This document shows, one piece after another, positions 1-11,322 of a stretch of 64,000 bases of DNA. Source of the DNA: Herbaspirillum sp. LeCh32-8 (GTDB taxonomy: Bacteria; Pseudomonadota; Gammaproteobacteria; Burkholderiales; Burkholderiaceae_D); contig NZ_JAGIPZ010000002.1 of assembly GCF_017814915.1 (NCBI RefSeq), positions 62,001 to 126,000 on the forward strand, written 5' to 3'. Below the pieces are notes generated by a model that worked only from the letters and a program-made list of their open reading frames with translations, was not told the origin of the DNA and made no database searches. Positions within the stretch are counted from its first letter, which is position 1. The number at the start of each line of letters is the position of its first letter. A program made the translations under genes and the position numbers.

Positions 1-181
1 GTCCAGGCGTTGTCGTGCTGGTGATCGTTCAATGCTGGCGGCGGCTGCATCGGCGTTTTTCCCGGTGAAGAGACCGGCCATTGTGCTACAGGATAGGGCC
101 GCCGTCGCGCTTATTTCTGTCGGCCGCGTCGCGGCTGTTGCCCCGGCAAATTTGGCGAGGCAAACAGGCGACGGCTCAAAC

Positions 182-937
182 TCATTCCAGCGGCGCCACC
201 GACGCGCCGCTGATGCCGTGGCGTTGCAACGCCTGGGCCACGAAGCCCGAGGCCTTTTTCTTTTCCACAAAGGCAGCCAGGAAGGCTGCGGCTTCTGCGC
301 CGCGGCTCTTGGGCACGCCCATGGCCTGGCGGATCACCATGAAGCGCTCGTTGAGCAGGCGCATGCCGCCGGCCTGGGCGGCATCGTGTTCCAGCTGCTG
401 CTTCACGCCGGCGGCGACTTCGGCGCCTTCCTGCAGGAAGTGCTGCACCACCGTCGGCGAGGTAGGCGAGCGCAGGATGGTGGCGTGCTTGAGCTCGCGC
501 GTCAGGTAGAGGTCATAGGCGCTGCCCTTGCCGACCACCACGCGCTGGCCGGCGCGGTCGACCTCGTCGTTGCTCTTGAGCGGGGAATCGTTCTTCACCA
601 GGTAGTAACCCTCGATCAGCACATAAGGCGCGGTGAAGGCGATCTGCTGGCCGCGTACCGGGTCGATGGCGAAGAAACCGAAATCAGCCTCTTCGGCGGC
701 CACTGCCTCCACCGACTTGCCGGCGGCGTCGAACACCACCAGCTCCAGTTCCGCGCCCAGCTCGCGCGCCAGCTCGCCGGCCAGGTCGACCGAGACGCCG
801 CAAGGGCAGCCGTCGGCATCGCGGCCGGCGAGGATGGGATTGCCCAGGTTGATGGAAGCGCGCAGCTTGCCGGTGGGCGCGAAGGCGGAACGGATGGCGA
901 GAGTCAGGTTCATGGCGTGGCGAATCGATGGGCGCAT
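182..937 (-). CDS. Solute-binding protein family 3-like protein, no signal peptide
   Basis: The protein of 251 aa has the two-lobed periplasmic-binding-protein fold signature of family 3 (amino-acid type), for example the stretch around FGFFAIDPVRGQQIAFTAPY and the later VVVGKGSAYDLYLTREL. The N-terminus (MRPSIRHAMNLTLAIRSAF) has no hydrophobic signal core and no lipobox, so as read it would stay in the cytoplasm. No ABC permease or ATPase lies beside it. It begins 5 bp after the GntR gene stop and probably belongs to the same leftward operon as the aconitase. An internal ATG at 913 is an alternative start; neither start has a strong ribosome binding site. Its ligand and role are unknown; a cytoplasmic ligand-binding or enzymatic use of the fold is possible. 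Confidence 0.75.
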   Translation of the reverse strand: MRPSIRHAMNLTLAIRSAFAPTGKLRASINLGNPILAGRDADGCPCGVSVDLAGELARELGAELELVVFDAAGKSVEAVAAEEADFGFFAIDPVRGQQIAFTAPYVLIEGYYLVKNDSPLKSNDEVDRAGQRVVVGKGSAYDLYLTRELKHATILRSPTSPTVVQHFLQEGAEVAAGVKQQLEHDAAQAGGMRLLNERFMVIRQAMGVPKSRGAEAAAFLAAFVEKKKASGFVAQALQRHGISGASVAPLE

Positions 938-942
938 GGCCG

Positions 943-1878
943 CTAGGGTTGCAGGATGTTCCCGATCTTGGCGATCGAGAGCAGGGTGTATTGCAGGTGT
1001 TCCTTCATGAAGGCCGAGGCCTCCTCGTTGCGCTCGCGCTCCAGCAGATCGAGGATGTGCAGGTGCTGGCGGCAGTGTTCCGGATAGCGGTCGCGCTGGC
1101 GCATCGAGCGGTAGGACAGCAGGCGACGCACGCGGTTGACGCGTTTGATGGTGTCGATGAAGAAGGCGTTGCCCGAGGCTTCGACCAGGCTTTCATGGAA
1201 GCGCACGCCGCGGTTGTGCAGCTCGTCGGCGGTGGCCGTCTCGATGCCGCCGGCCAGCAGGTGGCGCTCGGTGGCGCGGCATTGCTCCAGCACGGCGGGG
1301 TCGAGCCGGAAGCCAGGTTCCAGCAGCGCCGCCGGCTCCAGCGCCAGGCGCAGACGGTAGGACTGCAGCAGGCTGTCGGGAGTGAGCAGCATGCTGGAGA
1401 AGATCCAGCCGTAGCCCGGCTTGCGCTCGGCCCAGCCCTCCTTGGCGATGCGGCTCAGCACGCTGTTGAGCTGGGAGGCGGTCAGGCCATAGCGGTTCTT
1501 GATCAGTTGCTCGGAAAACTCCTGCGGCAGATCGCCCTTGAGCAGGTCGTCGGCGATGCGGAAGTAGACCGTGGTGATGACGTCGGTCTCTTCCAGGCCG
1601 AGCGCCTGCACGATGTCGGCGATATGCTCGTCGAAGCCTTCGCCGACGAAGTAGCCCTTGTTGCGTTCGCGCGTGAGCAGGCCCTTTTCATGCAGCATGG
1701 CCAGCGCGGTGTTGATCGGCTGGCGCGACACGCGCAGCCGGTCGGCTAACATCTGCGCGGGCAGGTGCGTGCCGGTGTCCCAGGACTGGCTCTTGACCAG
1801 TTCCACTATCTGTTTGGAGATGGATGATTCCGCGCTCATTGTCGTCATGGTTCGCAGGCCCGGCCGGGCCTTCTCCAT
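943..1878 (-). CDS. GntR family transcriptional regulator (FCD type)
   Basis: This 311-aa protein has an N-terminal winged helix-turn-helix of the GntR family (residues about 17-85; the segment LADRLRVSRQPINTALAMLHEKG is the typical recognition region) and a C-terminal alpha-helical FCD ligand domain (residues about 150-300) with the conserved Arg/His-rich helices. FCD members usually sense carboxylic or sugar acids. Its ATG lies 3 bp after the aconitase stop codon, which suggests translational coupling; ATGs at 1848 and 1839 are alternative starts. It is the obvious candidate regulator of the divergent promoter at 4507-4584 and so of the aconitase and lactonase/MFS units. The effector is not known. 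Confidence 0.88.
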   Translation of the reverse strand: MEKARPGLRTMTTMSAESSISKQIVELVKSQSWDTGTHLPAQMLADRLRVSRQPINTALAMLHEKGLLTRERNKGYFVGEGFDEHIADIVQALGLEETDVITTVYFRIADDLLKGDLPQEFSEQLIKNRYGLTASQLNSVLSRIAKEGWAERKPGYGWIFSSMLLTPDSLLQSYRLRLALEPAALLEPGFRLDPAVLEQCRATERHLLAGGIETATADELHNRGVRFHESLVEASGNAFFIDTIKRVNRVRRLLSYRSMRQRDRYPEHCRQHLHILDLLERERNEEASAFMKEHLQYTLLSIAKIGNILQP

Positions 1879-1881
1879 CTA

Positions 1882-4506
<2,625 letters not shown>

Positions 4507-4584
4507 AAATTCATTGTTGCATATATTTGCGAAAAAATGCAATATAAAGAAAAGAACAATCACCCACCCACAGGAGACTGCGAG
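4507..4584. promoter_or_regulatory. Divergent promoter/operator between aconitase and lactonase genes
   Basis: This 78-bp gap is sharply AT-rich compared with its surroundings. It contains TTGCAT at 4517-4522 and its exact reverse complement ATGCAA at 4537-4542, separated by 14 bp, with further TTGC/GCAA half-sites between. On the + strand TTGCAT (4517) and CAATAT (4540) are 17 bp apart and could be -35/-10 elements for the lactonase gene. AGGAG at 4572-4576 is the lactonase ribosome binding site. The inverted repeat is a candidate operator for the neighbouring GntR regulator; that assignment is inference. Confidence 0.55.
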
Positions 4585-5853
4585 ATGAATCGAGACAAAG
4601 AACCGGCGAAAACCGGCCTGGAGCCTGCCTTGCAGGCTGCCGGCAACGGTCGTCGCCGGCTGCTTCAGGCCGCTGCTGCGGCCGGCGGACTGGCCACGCT
4701 GGGGCTGGCCGGCTGTGCCGCCGGCACAACACAACAAGCCACCAACCCGGGCGCGAACCAGGCTGCGTCGCCCGCCATGTCAGGAACCACGAGAGGGAAG
4801 ACCATGTTTGCTTATGTCGGCTGCCGCACCACGCGGGAGCGCAATGCGCGCGGAGACGGAATCAGCGTGTTCAGGGTGGATGCCGCCAGCGGCGACCTGA
4901 CGCTGGTGCAGCTGGTGAAGGACCTGATCAATCCGTCCTTCCTGGCGTTGAGTCGCGACGGCCAGTATCTCTACACGGTGCATGGCGATATCTCCGACAT
5001 CAGCGCCTTCAAGGTCGACCGCGCCAGCGGCAAGCTGAGCTTCATCAACCGTCGCAGCACCCACGGCAAGAACCCGGTGCACCTGGCGATCGATCCCAGC
5101 GGCAAGTACATGGTGGTGAGCAACCACCTGGGTTCCAGCCTGGCGGTGCTGCCCATCGGCGCCGACGGATCGCTGCAGGAGATGACGCAGCTGGTGACGC
5201 TGGAAGGGCCGATCGGTCCGCATCGCGTCGAGCAGAAATTGTCCAAGCCGCACTTCAATCCGTTCGACCCCAGCGGCAAGTTCGTGATCGTGCCGGACAA
5301 GGGCCTGGACCGCACCTTCTCCTTCCGCTTCGCCGACGGCAAGCTGACGCCGGCCGCGCAGCCCTTCATGGTCGCGCGTGAAACCTCCGGCCCGCGCCAC
5401 ATCGCCTTCCACCCGCGCTTGCCGATGGCCTACGTGGTCAACGAACTGGATTCGACCGTGACCAGCTACGCGTACTCGGCCGCCGACGGCAGCCTGGCGC
5501 CGCGCCAGATCCTGTCGACCCTGCCCGAGACCTTCACCGGCAACAGCCGCGCCTCGGAGATCGAGATCGACAAGAGCGGTCGATTCCTGTTCGCCTCCAA
5601 CCGCGGCTACGACAGCATCGCCGGCTTCATCATCGACCAGCAAAGCGGCTTGTTGCGCGCCGGCGCGGTGACGCAGACGGCGGGCAAGACGCCGCGCTTC
5701 TTCACCATCACGCCGGACAACCGTTTCCTGTACGCGTTGAACGAGGACAGCGATTCCATCGTCGCCTTCACGCTCGACCAGGATAGCGGAGCGCTCGCGC
5801 CGACCGGTTTTTCGGTCGCCTCCGGCAGCCCGGTCTGCATGATTTTTTCCTGA
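4585..5853 (+). CDS. Tat-exported lactonase-family beta-propeller lipoprotein
   Basis: The 422-aa protein belongs to the lactonase family (Pgl/YbhE-like seven-bladed beta-propeller), with repeated blade motifs such as HLAIDPSGKYMVVSNH, PHFNPFDPSGKFVIVPD, RHIAFHPRLPMAYVVNE and TPDNRFLYALNEDSDSI. The N-terminus carries a twin-arginine motif (RRRLLQA, residues about 23-29), an Ala/Leu core and a lipobox-like LAGC, so it is probably exported folded and may be anchored as a lipoprotein. Family members hydrolyse lactones (6-phosphogluconolactone in E. coli Pgl) or act as muconate cyclases; the periplasmic location argues against a phosphorylated sugar substrate here. The start ATG has AGGAG 9 bp upstream; much longer in-frame extensions overlap the aconitase gene and are rejected. 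The MFS gene follows 62 bp downstream. Confidence 0.85.
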   Translation: MNRDKEPAKTGLEPALQAAGNGRRRLLQAAAAAGGLATLGLAGCAAGTTQQATNPGANQAASPAMSGTTRGKTMFAYVGCRTTRERNARGDGISVFRVDAASGDLTLVQLVKDLINPSFLALSRDGQYLYTVHGDISDISAFKVDRASGKLSFINRRSTHGKNPVHLAIDPSGKYMVVSNHLGSSLAVLPIGADGSLQEMTQLVTLEGPIGPHRVEQKLSKPHFNPFDPSGKFVIVPDKGLDRTFSFRFADGKLTPAAQPFMVARETSGPRHIAFHPRLPMAYVVNELDSTVTSYAYSAADGSLAPRQILSTLPETFTGNSRASEIEIDKSGRFLFASNRGYDSIAGFIIDQQSGLLRAGAVTQTAGKTPRFFTITPDNRFLYALNEDSDSIVAFTLDQDSGALAPTGFSVASGSPVCMIFS

Positions 5854-5915
5854 CCCGGCCACCCCATTCAACTTTCCTTTGAGGATGCCGGCGGCCAACC
5901 GCCGGCAGCAGTCGC

Positions 5916-7241
5916 ATGCAAACATGTCAAGAGATCAATGAAGGCGCGCTGGTGCGCAAGATCACCTGGAAGATCATTCCCTTCGTCTTCATCCTGTACA
6001 TCATTTCCTACCTGGACCGCGCCAACATCGGCTACGCGGCGCTGCAGATGAACAAGGAGCTGGCCTTGTCGGCGGAAGCGTTCGGCTTCATCTCGGGGAT
6101 CTTCTTCATCGGCTACTTCCTGTTCGAGGTGCCGAGCAACGTGATGTTGAACAAGTTCGGCGCGCGCCGCTGGATTGCCCGCATCCTGCTCACCTGGGGC
6201 GTGGTGTCGGTGGCCTGCGGCTTCGTGCAGAGCGCCAACCAGCTTTACGTGCTGCGCTTCCTGCTGGGTGTGTCGGAGGCCGGCTTCTTCCCCGGCATCA
6301 TCGTCTACCTGACTTACTGGTTCCGCCAGAAGGAGCTGGCGACCACGGTAGCGCTGTTTACGGCCGCCATCCCGGTGTCGTACATCATCGGCGCGCCGCT
6401 CTCCACCTGGATCATGGACAACGTGCACTGGGCCGGCTGGAGCGGCTGGCGCTGGATGCTGGTGCTGGAAGGCGTCCCGGCCATCATCGGCGGCCTGTTC
6501 TGCTACTTCTACCTGATCGACCGGCCGCAGGACGCCAAATGGCTGAACAACGAGGAAAAGGCCTGGATCGCCGCCGAGCTGGAGAACGACCGCAAGGCCA
6601 AGCCCGAGGCGCAGCACCTGAGCACGCTGAAGACCATGTCCAACCCGCGCGTGCTGTACCTGTCGTTCATCTATTTCGTCTACCAGTGCGGCAGCCTCGG
6701 CGTGGGCTACTGGATGCCGCAGATCATCAAGGGCTTCGCGTCCTCGCTGACGCATACCCAGATCGGCCTGGTGGCGATGCTGCCTTACCTGTTCGCCACC
6801 ATCGTCATGGTCTTCTGGTCGCGCAGCTCCGATCGGCGCGGCGAACGCCGCCTGCATTCGGCGCTGCCGCTGCTGGTGGCCGCATTGGCGATGGGGACGA
6901 TTCCCTTCGCTTCCGGGCCGTATCTGGCCACGCTCATGATCAGCCTGTCGCTGGCCGGCCTGTACGCCTTCAAGTCGCCGTTCTGGGCCTTGCCGACATT
7001 GTTCCTTTCGCGTGAAACGGCGGCGGTGTCGATTGCGGTCATCAATTCGCTGGGCAACCTGGGCGGCTTCGTCGGCCCTTCGCTGATCGGCTACGTCAAG
7101 GGCAGCGGCGGCGGCGCCACCACCGGCCTGCTGTTCTTGGCGGCGCTGCTGGTGCTCTCGTTCCTGATGACCGTGTTCATCCGGGTCCGCGAAAACACCG
7201 CTGCCGCGCAGTCCTCGGTCAAGGCCGCCGGCAGCCGCTGA
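5916..7241 (+). CDS. MFS permease, anion:cation symporter (ACS) family
   Basis: A 441-aa protein with 12 predicted membrane segments. The N-terminal signature IPFVFILYIISYLDRANIGYA and the segment EVPSNVMLNKFGARRWIARI are typical of the ACS branch of the major facilitator superfamily, which imports organic anions such as hexuronates, glucarate, tartrate, phthalate and 4-hydroxyphenylacetate by proton symport. It lies just downstream of the lactonase gene and is probably co-transcribed with it, so it may import the acid released by the lactonase. A rho-independent terminator follows at 7333. The substrate cannot be read from the sequence. Confidence 0.88.
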   Translation: MQTCQEINEGALVRKITWKIIPFVFILYIISYLDRANIGYAALQMNKELALSAEAFGFISGIFFIGYFLFEVPSNVMLNKFGARRWIARILLTWGVVSVACGFVQSANQLYVLRFLLGVSEAGFFPGIIVYLTYWFRQKELATTVALFTAAIPVSYIIGAPLSTWIMDNVHWAGWSGWRWMLVLEGVPAIIGGLFCYFYLIDRPQDAKWLNNEEKAWIAAELENDRKAKPEAQHLSTLKTMSNPRVLYLSFIYFVYQCGSLGVGYWMPQIIKGFASSLTHTQIGLVAMLPYLFATIVMVFWSRSSDRRGERRLHSALPLLVAALAMGTIPFASGPYLATLMISLSLAGLYAFKSPFWALPTLFLSRETAAVSIAVINSLGNLGGFVGPSLIGYVKGSGGGATTGLLFLAALLVLSFLMTVFIRVRENTAAAQSSVKAAGSR

Positions 7242-7332
7242 GCGCGCCGGCGACCGGGGCCGCGCCGGTCTGCCTGAGAGCATGCCGGCCGGGCGGCCGG
7301 CGACGTCGCGGCGAGGTGGGCGACGGCGGTGC

Positions 7333-7361
7333 AAAAAATGGCTTCGATGAGGCCATTTTTT
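7333..7361 (+). terminator. Rho-independent terminator after MFS gene
   Basis: AAAAAATGGC (7333-7342) pairs with GCCATTTTTT (7352-7361) around a 9-nt loop. The stem ends in a T-run on the + strand and an A-run on its other side, so it could work in both directions. Confidence 0.75.
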
Positions 7362-7518
7362 ATTTCCGGCCTCATCGCGCATGCGCCGCTGCGGCCGCTT
7401 TGCGCTTGCGTCTTCATCCCTTCCCGGTCGGCCTGACGGCGGTATTCGCGCCGCGCCGCACCATCGGCGGCCACAAAAAATTTGATCCCCGGGGCTTTTT
7501 TTTCTAAATTTCCGGTGC

Positions 7519-7547
7519 TATCCTGATTTTCGCGCAAACGTTTGCGC
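7519..7547 (+). promoter_or_regulatory. rbs operon promoter -10 and LacI-type operator
   Basis: GCGCAAACGTTTGCGC at 7532-7547 is a perfect 16-bp palindrome with the central CG of LacI/GalR-family operators (core GCAAACGTTTGC). It lies 58 bp before rbsB and just downstream of a -10-like TATCCT (7519-7524), where a bound repressor would block transcription start. The operon encodes its own LacI-family protein, RbsR, the likely ligand-responsive repressor. The -35 lies in a T-rich tract and is unclear. Confidence 0.8.
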
Positions 7548-7605
7548 AAGCATAACGGCGGGCAACTTCGTTGATCCGCCGACAACATCCATCACGGAGA
7601 CGCAC

Positions 7606-8550
7606 ATGAACAAAATGTCCCGCCGCCATTTCGCGGCTGCCGCGCTTGCCTGCGCAATCCTTCCCGGCGCCGCGATGGCGCAGTCCACTGCCAAGCCCAA
7701 GGTCGCCCTGGTCATGAAGTCGCTGGCCAACGAGTTTTTCCTGAACATGGAAAACGGCGCCCGAGAACACCAGAAGGCGCACGCCGGCCAATATGACCTG
7801 ATCGCCAACGGCATCAAGGACGAGCAGGACACCGCCAACCAGATCAAGATCGTCGAGCAGATGATCGTCTCCAAGGTCAGCGCGCTGGTGATCGCGCCGG
7901 CTGACTCCAAGGCCCTGGTGCCGGTGGTCAAGAAGGCGATCGACGCCGGCATCATCGTGGTCAACATCGACAACAAGCTCGACGACGCGGCTCTGAAAGA
8001 GAAGGGCATCAGCGTGCCCTTCGTCGGCCCGGACAATCGCAAGGGCGCCAAGCTGGCCGGCGATTACCTCGGCAAGCAGTTGAAGCAGGGCGACAAGGTC
8101 GCCATCATCGAAGGCGTCTCCACCACCGTGAACGCGCAGCAGCGCACGCTGGGCTTCCAGGATGCGATGAAGGAAGTCGGCGCCAACGTGGTGACCGTGC
8201 AGTCGGGCCAATGGGAAATCGACCAGGGCAACAAGGTCGCCGCTTCGATCCTGAACGCGCATCCTGACATCAAGGCCATCCTGGCCGGCAACGACAACAT
8301 GGCGCTGGGCGCGGTGGCCGCGATCCGCGCCGCCGGCAAGAACGGCAAGGTGCTGCTGGTGGGCTACGACAACATCACCGCCATCAAGCCGATGCTCAAA
8401 GACGGCCGCGTGCTGGCCACCGTCGACCAGTATGCCTCGCAGCAGGCCGTCAACGGCATCGAGACCGCCCTGAAGGCGGTGGCCGAGAAGAAGCCGCAGA
8501 GCAGCCTGGGCGGCATCGTCGAGACCAAGGTTTCGCTGATCACCAAGTAA
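7606..8550 (+). CDS. rbsB: Ribose ABC transporter periplasmic binding protein
   Basis: The 314-aa protein has a Sec signal peptide (residues 1-25, ending AMA-Q) and the type I periplasmic binding fold of ribose/galactose receptors (VALVMKSLANEFFLNMENGA, then IAPADSKALVPVVKKAIDAGI, and the C-terminal ILAGNDNMALGAVAAI and LVGYDNI). It would deliver ribose to RbsAC. It opens the operon rbsB-rbsA-rbsC-rbsR-rbsK-rbsD, which contains the whole uptake and entry pathway for D-ribose. It is preceded by an operator at 7532. Confidence 0.93.
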   Translation: MNKMSRRHFAAAALACAILPGAAMAQSTAKPKVALVMKSLANEFFLNMENGAREHQKAHAGQYDLIANGIKDEQDTANQIKIVEQMIVSKVSALVIAPADSKALVPVVKKAIDAGIIVVNIDNKLDDAALKEKGISVPFVGPDNRKGAKLAGDYLGKQLKQGDKVAIIEGVSTTVNAQQRTLGFQDAMKEVGANVVTVQSGQWEIDQGNKVAASILNAHPDIKAILAGNDNMALGAVAAIRAAGKNGKVLLVGYDNITAIKPMLKDGRVLATVDQYASQQAVNGIETALKAVAEKKPQSSLGGIVETKVSLITK

Positions 8551-8696
8551 CACATTCCAAGCAAGGCGGGCCCGCGCTGCCGATGGCGACGCGGGCCATG
8601 CCGGATACTTCGGACACTCATCATTGGCGTGGCCGCCCTCGTGCAGCCCGCTCATGCAGCCCGCTTCATGATCGCCAACGTCACGCAGTCCATTCC

Positions 8697-10277
8697 ATGC
8701 AGCCGACCGATTCCAATTCCATTTCCGATGCCGACCGCGCGCCATTGCTGACGCTGTCGGGCATCGGCAAGACCTATGCCGCGCCGGTGCTTGAAGGCGT
8801 CAATCTTGCATTGCGCCCGGGCCAGGTGCTGGCGCTGACCGGCGAGAACGGCGCGGGCAAGAGCACCTTGTCCAAGATCGTCTGCGGCCTGGTCGACCCC
8901 AGTACGGGCAGCATGCAGCTGGACGGCCAGCCGTATGCGCCGGCCTCGCGCACCGCCGCCGAGGCGCTGGGCATCCGCATGGTGATGCAGGAGCTGAACC
9001 TGATCCCCACGCTCTCGATTGCCGAAAACCTGTTCCTGGAAAAATTGCCGCGCCGCTTCGGCTGGATCGACCGCAAGCAGTTGGCCGCCGACGCGCGCCG
9101 CCAGATGGAGGTGGTCGGGCTGGGCGAGCTGGACCCGTGGACGCCGGTGGGCGAACTCGGCCTGGGCCATCAGCAGATGGTGGAAATCGCGCGCAACCTG
9201 ATCGGCAGCTGCCGTTGCCTGATTCTGGACGAGCCGACCGCGATGCTGACCAGCCGCGAGGTCGAGCTGCTGTTTGCCCGTATCGAGCGCCTGCGCGCCG
9301 AGGGCGTGGCCATCATCTATATCTCGCATCGCCTGGAAGAATTGAAGCGCATCGCCGACCGCATCGTGGTGCTGCGTGACGGCAAGCTGGTGTGCGACGA
9401 CGATATCAAGCGCTACTCGACCGAACAGCTGGTGCAGCTGATGGCGGGCGAACTGACCAAGGTCGACCTCGACCCAAGTCACCGCAAGATCGGCGCGCCC
9501 ATCCTGCGCGTGCGCGGGCTGGGCCGCGGCGAGGTGGTGCAGCCGGCCAGCTTTGCGCTGCACGCCGGCGAGGTGCTGGGCATCGCCGGCCTGATCGGCG
9601 CCGGCCGCACCGAGCTGCTGCGCCTGATCTTCGGCGCCGACCATGCCGACAGCGGCGAAGTCTTCATCGGCGACAGCACCCAGCCGGCCCGCATCCGCAG
9701 CCCGAAGGACGCCGTGCGCGCCGGTATCGCCATGGTTACCGAAGACCGCAAGGGCCAGGGTTTGTTGTTGCCGCAGGCCATCAGCGTGAATACTTCGCTG
9801 GCCGACCTTGGCCGCGTAAGCCGCGCCGGCGTGCTGGATCACGCCGCCGAAGCGGACGTGGCGCGCGACTACGTGAACAAGCTGCGCATCCGCTGCGGCA
9901 GCGCAGCCCAGGCGGCCGGAGAGCTCTCCGGCGGCAACCAGCAAAAGGTGGTGATCGCGCGCTGGCTGTACCGCGACTGTCCGGTGATGCTGTTCGACGA
10001 ACCCACGCGCGGCATCGACATCGGCGCCAAGTCCGACATCTATCGTCTGTTCGCCGAACTGGCCGGGCAGGGCAAGGGCCTGCTGGTGGTCTCCAGCGAT
10101 CTGCGCGAGCTGATGCAGATCTGCGACCGCATCGCCGTGATGAGCGCCGGGCGCATCGCCGACACCTTCTCGCGCGAGGACTGGTCGCAGGAGCGCATCC
10201 TCGCCGCCGCCTTCAGCGGCTACGTCGGCCGCCAGGAGGCCGCGCATGCGGCGCAGGCGGCGGGCAATACAGCATAA
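8697..10277 (+). CDS. rbsA: Ribose ABC transporter ATP-binding protein
   Basis: The 526-aa protein is the duplicated sugar ATPase of the RbsA/MglA type. The first half has Walker A GENGAGKST, a signature-like LGHQQMVEIAR and Walker B LILDEPTAM. The second half has the degenerate P-loop GLIGAGRTELL, the signature LSGGNQQKVVIARWL and Walker B VMLFDEPTRGID, as usual for this family. It energises RbsC. I chose the ATG at 8697 (MQPTDSNS), which gives a normal length; an in-frame start at 8583 would add 38 unconserved residues. No strong ribosome binding site is visible, so expression may depend on coupling or mRNA from rbsB. Confidence 0.93.
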   Translation: MQPTDSNSISDADRAPLLTLSGIGKTYAAPVLEGVNLALRPGQVLALTGENGAGKSTLSKIVCGLVDPSTGSMQLDGQPYAPASRTAAEALGIRMVMQELNLIPTLSIAENLFLEKLPRRFGWIDRKQLAADARRQMEVVGLGELDPWTPVGELGLGHQQMVEIARNLIGSCRCLILDEPTAMLTSREVELLFARIERLRAEGVAIIYISHRLEELKRIADRIVVLRDGKLVCDDDIKRYSTEQLVQLMAGELTKVDLDPSHRKIGAPILRVRGLGRGEVVQPASFALHAGEVLGIAGLIGAGRTELLRLIFGADHADSGEVFIGDSTQPARIRSPKDAVRAGIAMVTEDRKGQGLLLPQAISVNTSLADLGRVSRAGVLDHAAEADVARDYVNKLRIRCGSAAQAAGELSGGNQQKVVIARWLYRDCPVMLFDEPTRGIDIGAKSDIYRLFAELAGQGKGLLVVSSDLRELMQICDRIAVMSAGRIADTFSREDWSQERILAAAFSGYVGRQEAAHAAQAAGNTA

Positions 10278-10310
10278 GACAGTACAAGAAAATCCAACGG
10301 AATCGAACCC

Positions 10311-11285
10311 ATGATGACTTCCTCCAACAACCGGCAGGCGGCCTGGCTGGCCGGCGCCAAGAACTACCTGGGCCTGGTCGCGGCGCTTTTGGCGATGTGC
10401 GTGATGTTCGCCTTCCTCTCGGAGAACTTCCTTAGCGCGGCGACCTTCATCACGCTCTCCAACGACATTCCGCCGCTGGTGGTGATGTCGGTGGGCATGA
10501 CCTTCATCCTGATCATCGGCGGCATCGACCTCTCGGTCGGCTCGGTGATGGCGCTGGCGGCATCAATGCTGTCCATGGCCATGGTGCGCTGGGGCTGGCC
10601 GCTGTATGCCGCCGCGCCCTTGGGAGTGGTGGTGGCCGCGGCCTGCGGCACGTTGACCGGGCTGGTCTCGGTGCACTGGCGCATCCCGTCCTTCATCGTC
10701 TCGCTGGGCGTGTTGGAGATCGCGCGGGGCCTGGCTTACCAGGTCACCAACTCGCGCACCGAGTACATCGGCAGCGCCGTCGACGTGGTCAGCTCGCCCA
10801 TCCTCTTGGGCATGTCGCCGGCCTTCCTGGCGGCCATCGCCATCGTGCTGGCGGCGCACTTGGTGCTCACGCGCACGGTGCTGGGACGCTACTGGATCGG
10901 CATCGGCACCAATGAAGAAGCGGTGCGCTTGTCGGGCGTGAACCCCAATCCGAGCAAGGTGCTGGCGTTTGCGCTGATGGGCGCGTTTGCGGGCATTGCC
11001 GCGCTGTTCCAGGTCTCGCGGCTGGAAGCGGCCGACCCCAACGGCGGCGTCGGCATGGAGCTGCAGGTGATCGCGGCGGTGGTGATCGGCGGCACCAGCC
11101 TGATGGGCGGGCGCGGCTCCATCATCAGCACCTTCATTGGCGTGCTGATCATTTCGGTGCTGGAGGCGGGCCTGGCGCAGGTGGGCGTGTCCGAACCGAT
11201 GAAGCGTATCATCACGGGCGCGGTCATCGTCGTGGCCGTGATCCTGGATACCTACCGCCGGCGCGGCCAACGCCACGCGCGCTGA
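10311..11285 (+). CDS. rbsC: Ribose ABC transporter permease
   Basis: A 324-aa polytopic membrane protein of the BPD_transp_2 family with about 9-10 hydrophobic segments. Family markers are GGIDLSVGSVMALAASM near residue 65 and GGTSLMGGRGS near residue 262, the region that contacts the ATPase. It forms the channel of the ribose importer with RbsA and RbsB. An ATG doublet begins the gene (10311 or 10314). Confidence 0.93.
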   Translation: MMTSSNNRQAAWLAGAKNYLGLVAALLAMCVMFAFLSENFLSAATFITLSNDIPPLVVMSVGMTFILIIGGIDLSVGSVMALAASMLSMAMVRWGWPLYAAAPLGVVVAAACGTLTGLVSVHWRIPSFIVSLGVLEIARGLAYQVTNSRTEYIGSAVDVVSSPILLGMSPAFLAAIAIVLAAHLVLTRTVLGRYWIGIGTNEEAVRLSGVNPNPSKVLAFALMGAFAGIAALFQVSRLEAADPNGGVGMELQVIAAVVIGGTSLMGGRGSIISTFIGVLIISVLEAGLAQVGVSEPMKRIITGAVIVVAVILDTYRRRGQRHAR

Positions 11286-11322
11286 GCGCGTCGACTGCGC
11301 CGCCCACTCTCACCGAACCGAT

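Noticed and set aside
1-181. Possible start of a leftward gene at the left edge (ATG at 81 or 50 on the minus strand).
   Set aside because: Only 16-27 codons are visible and neither frame looks like a known protein; cannot be supported.
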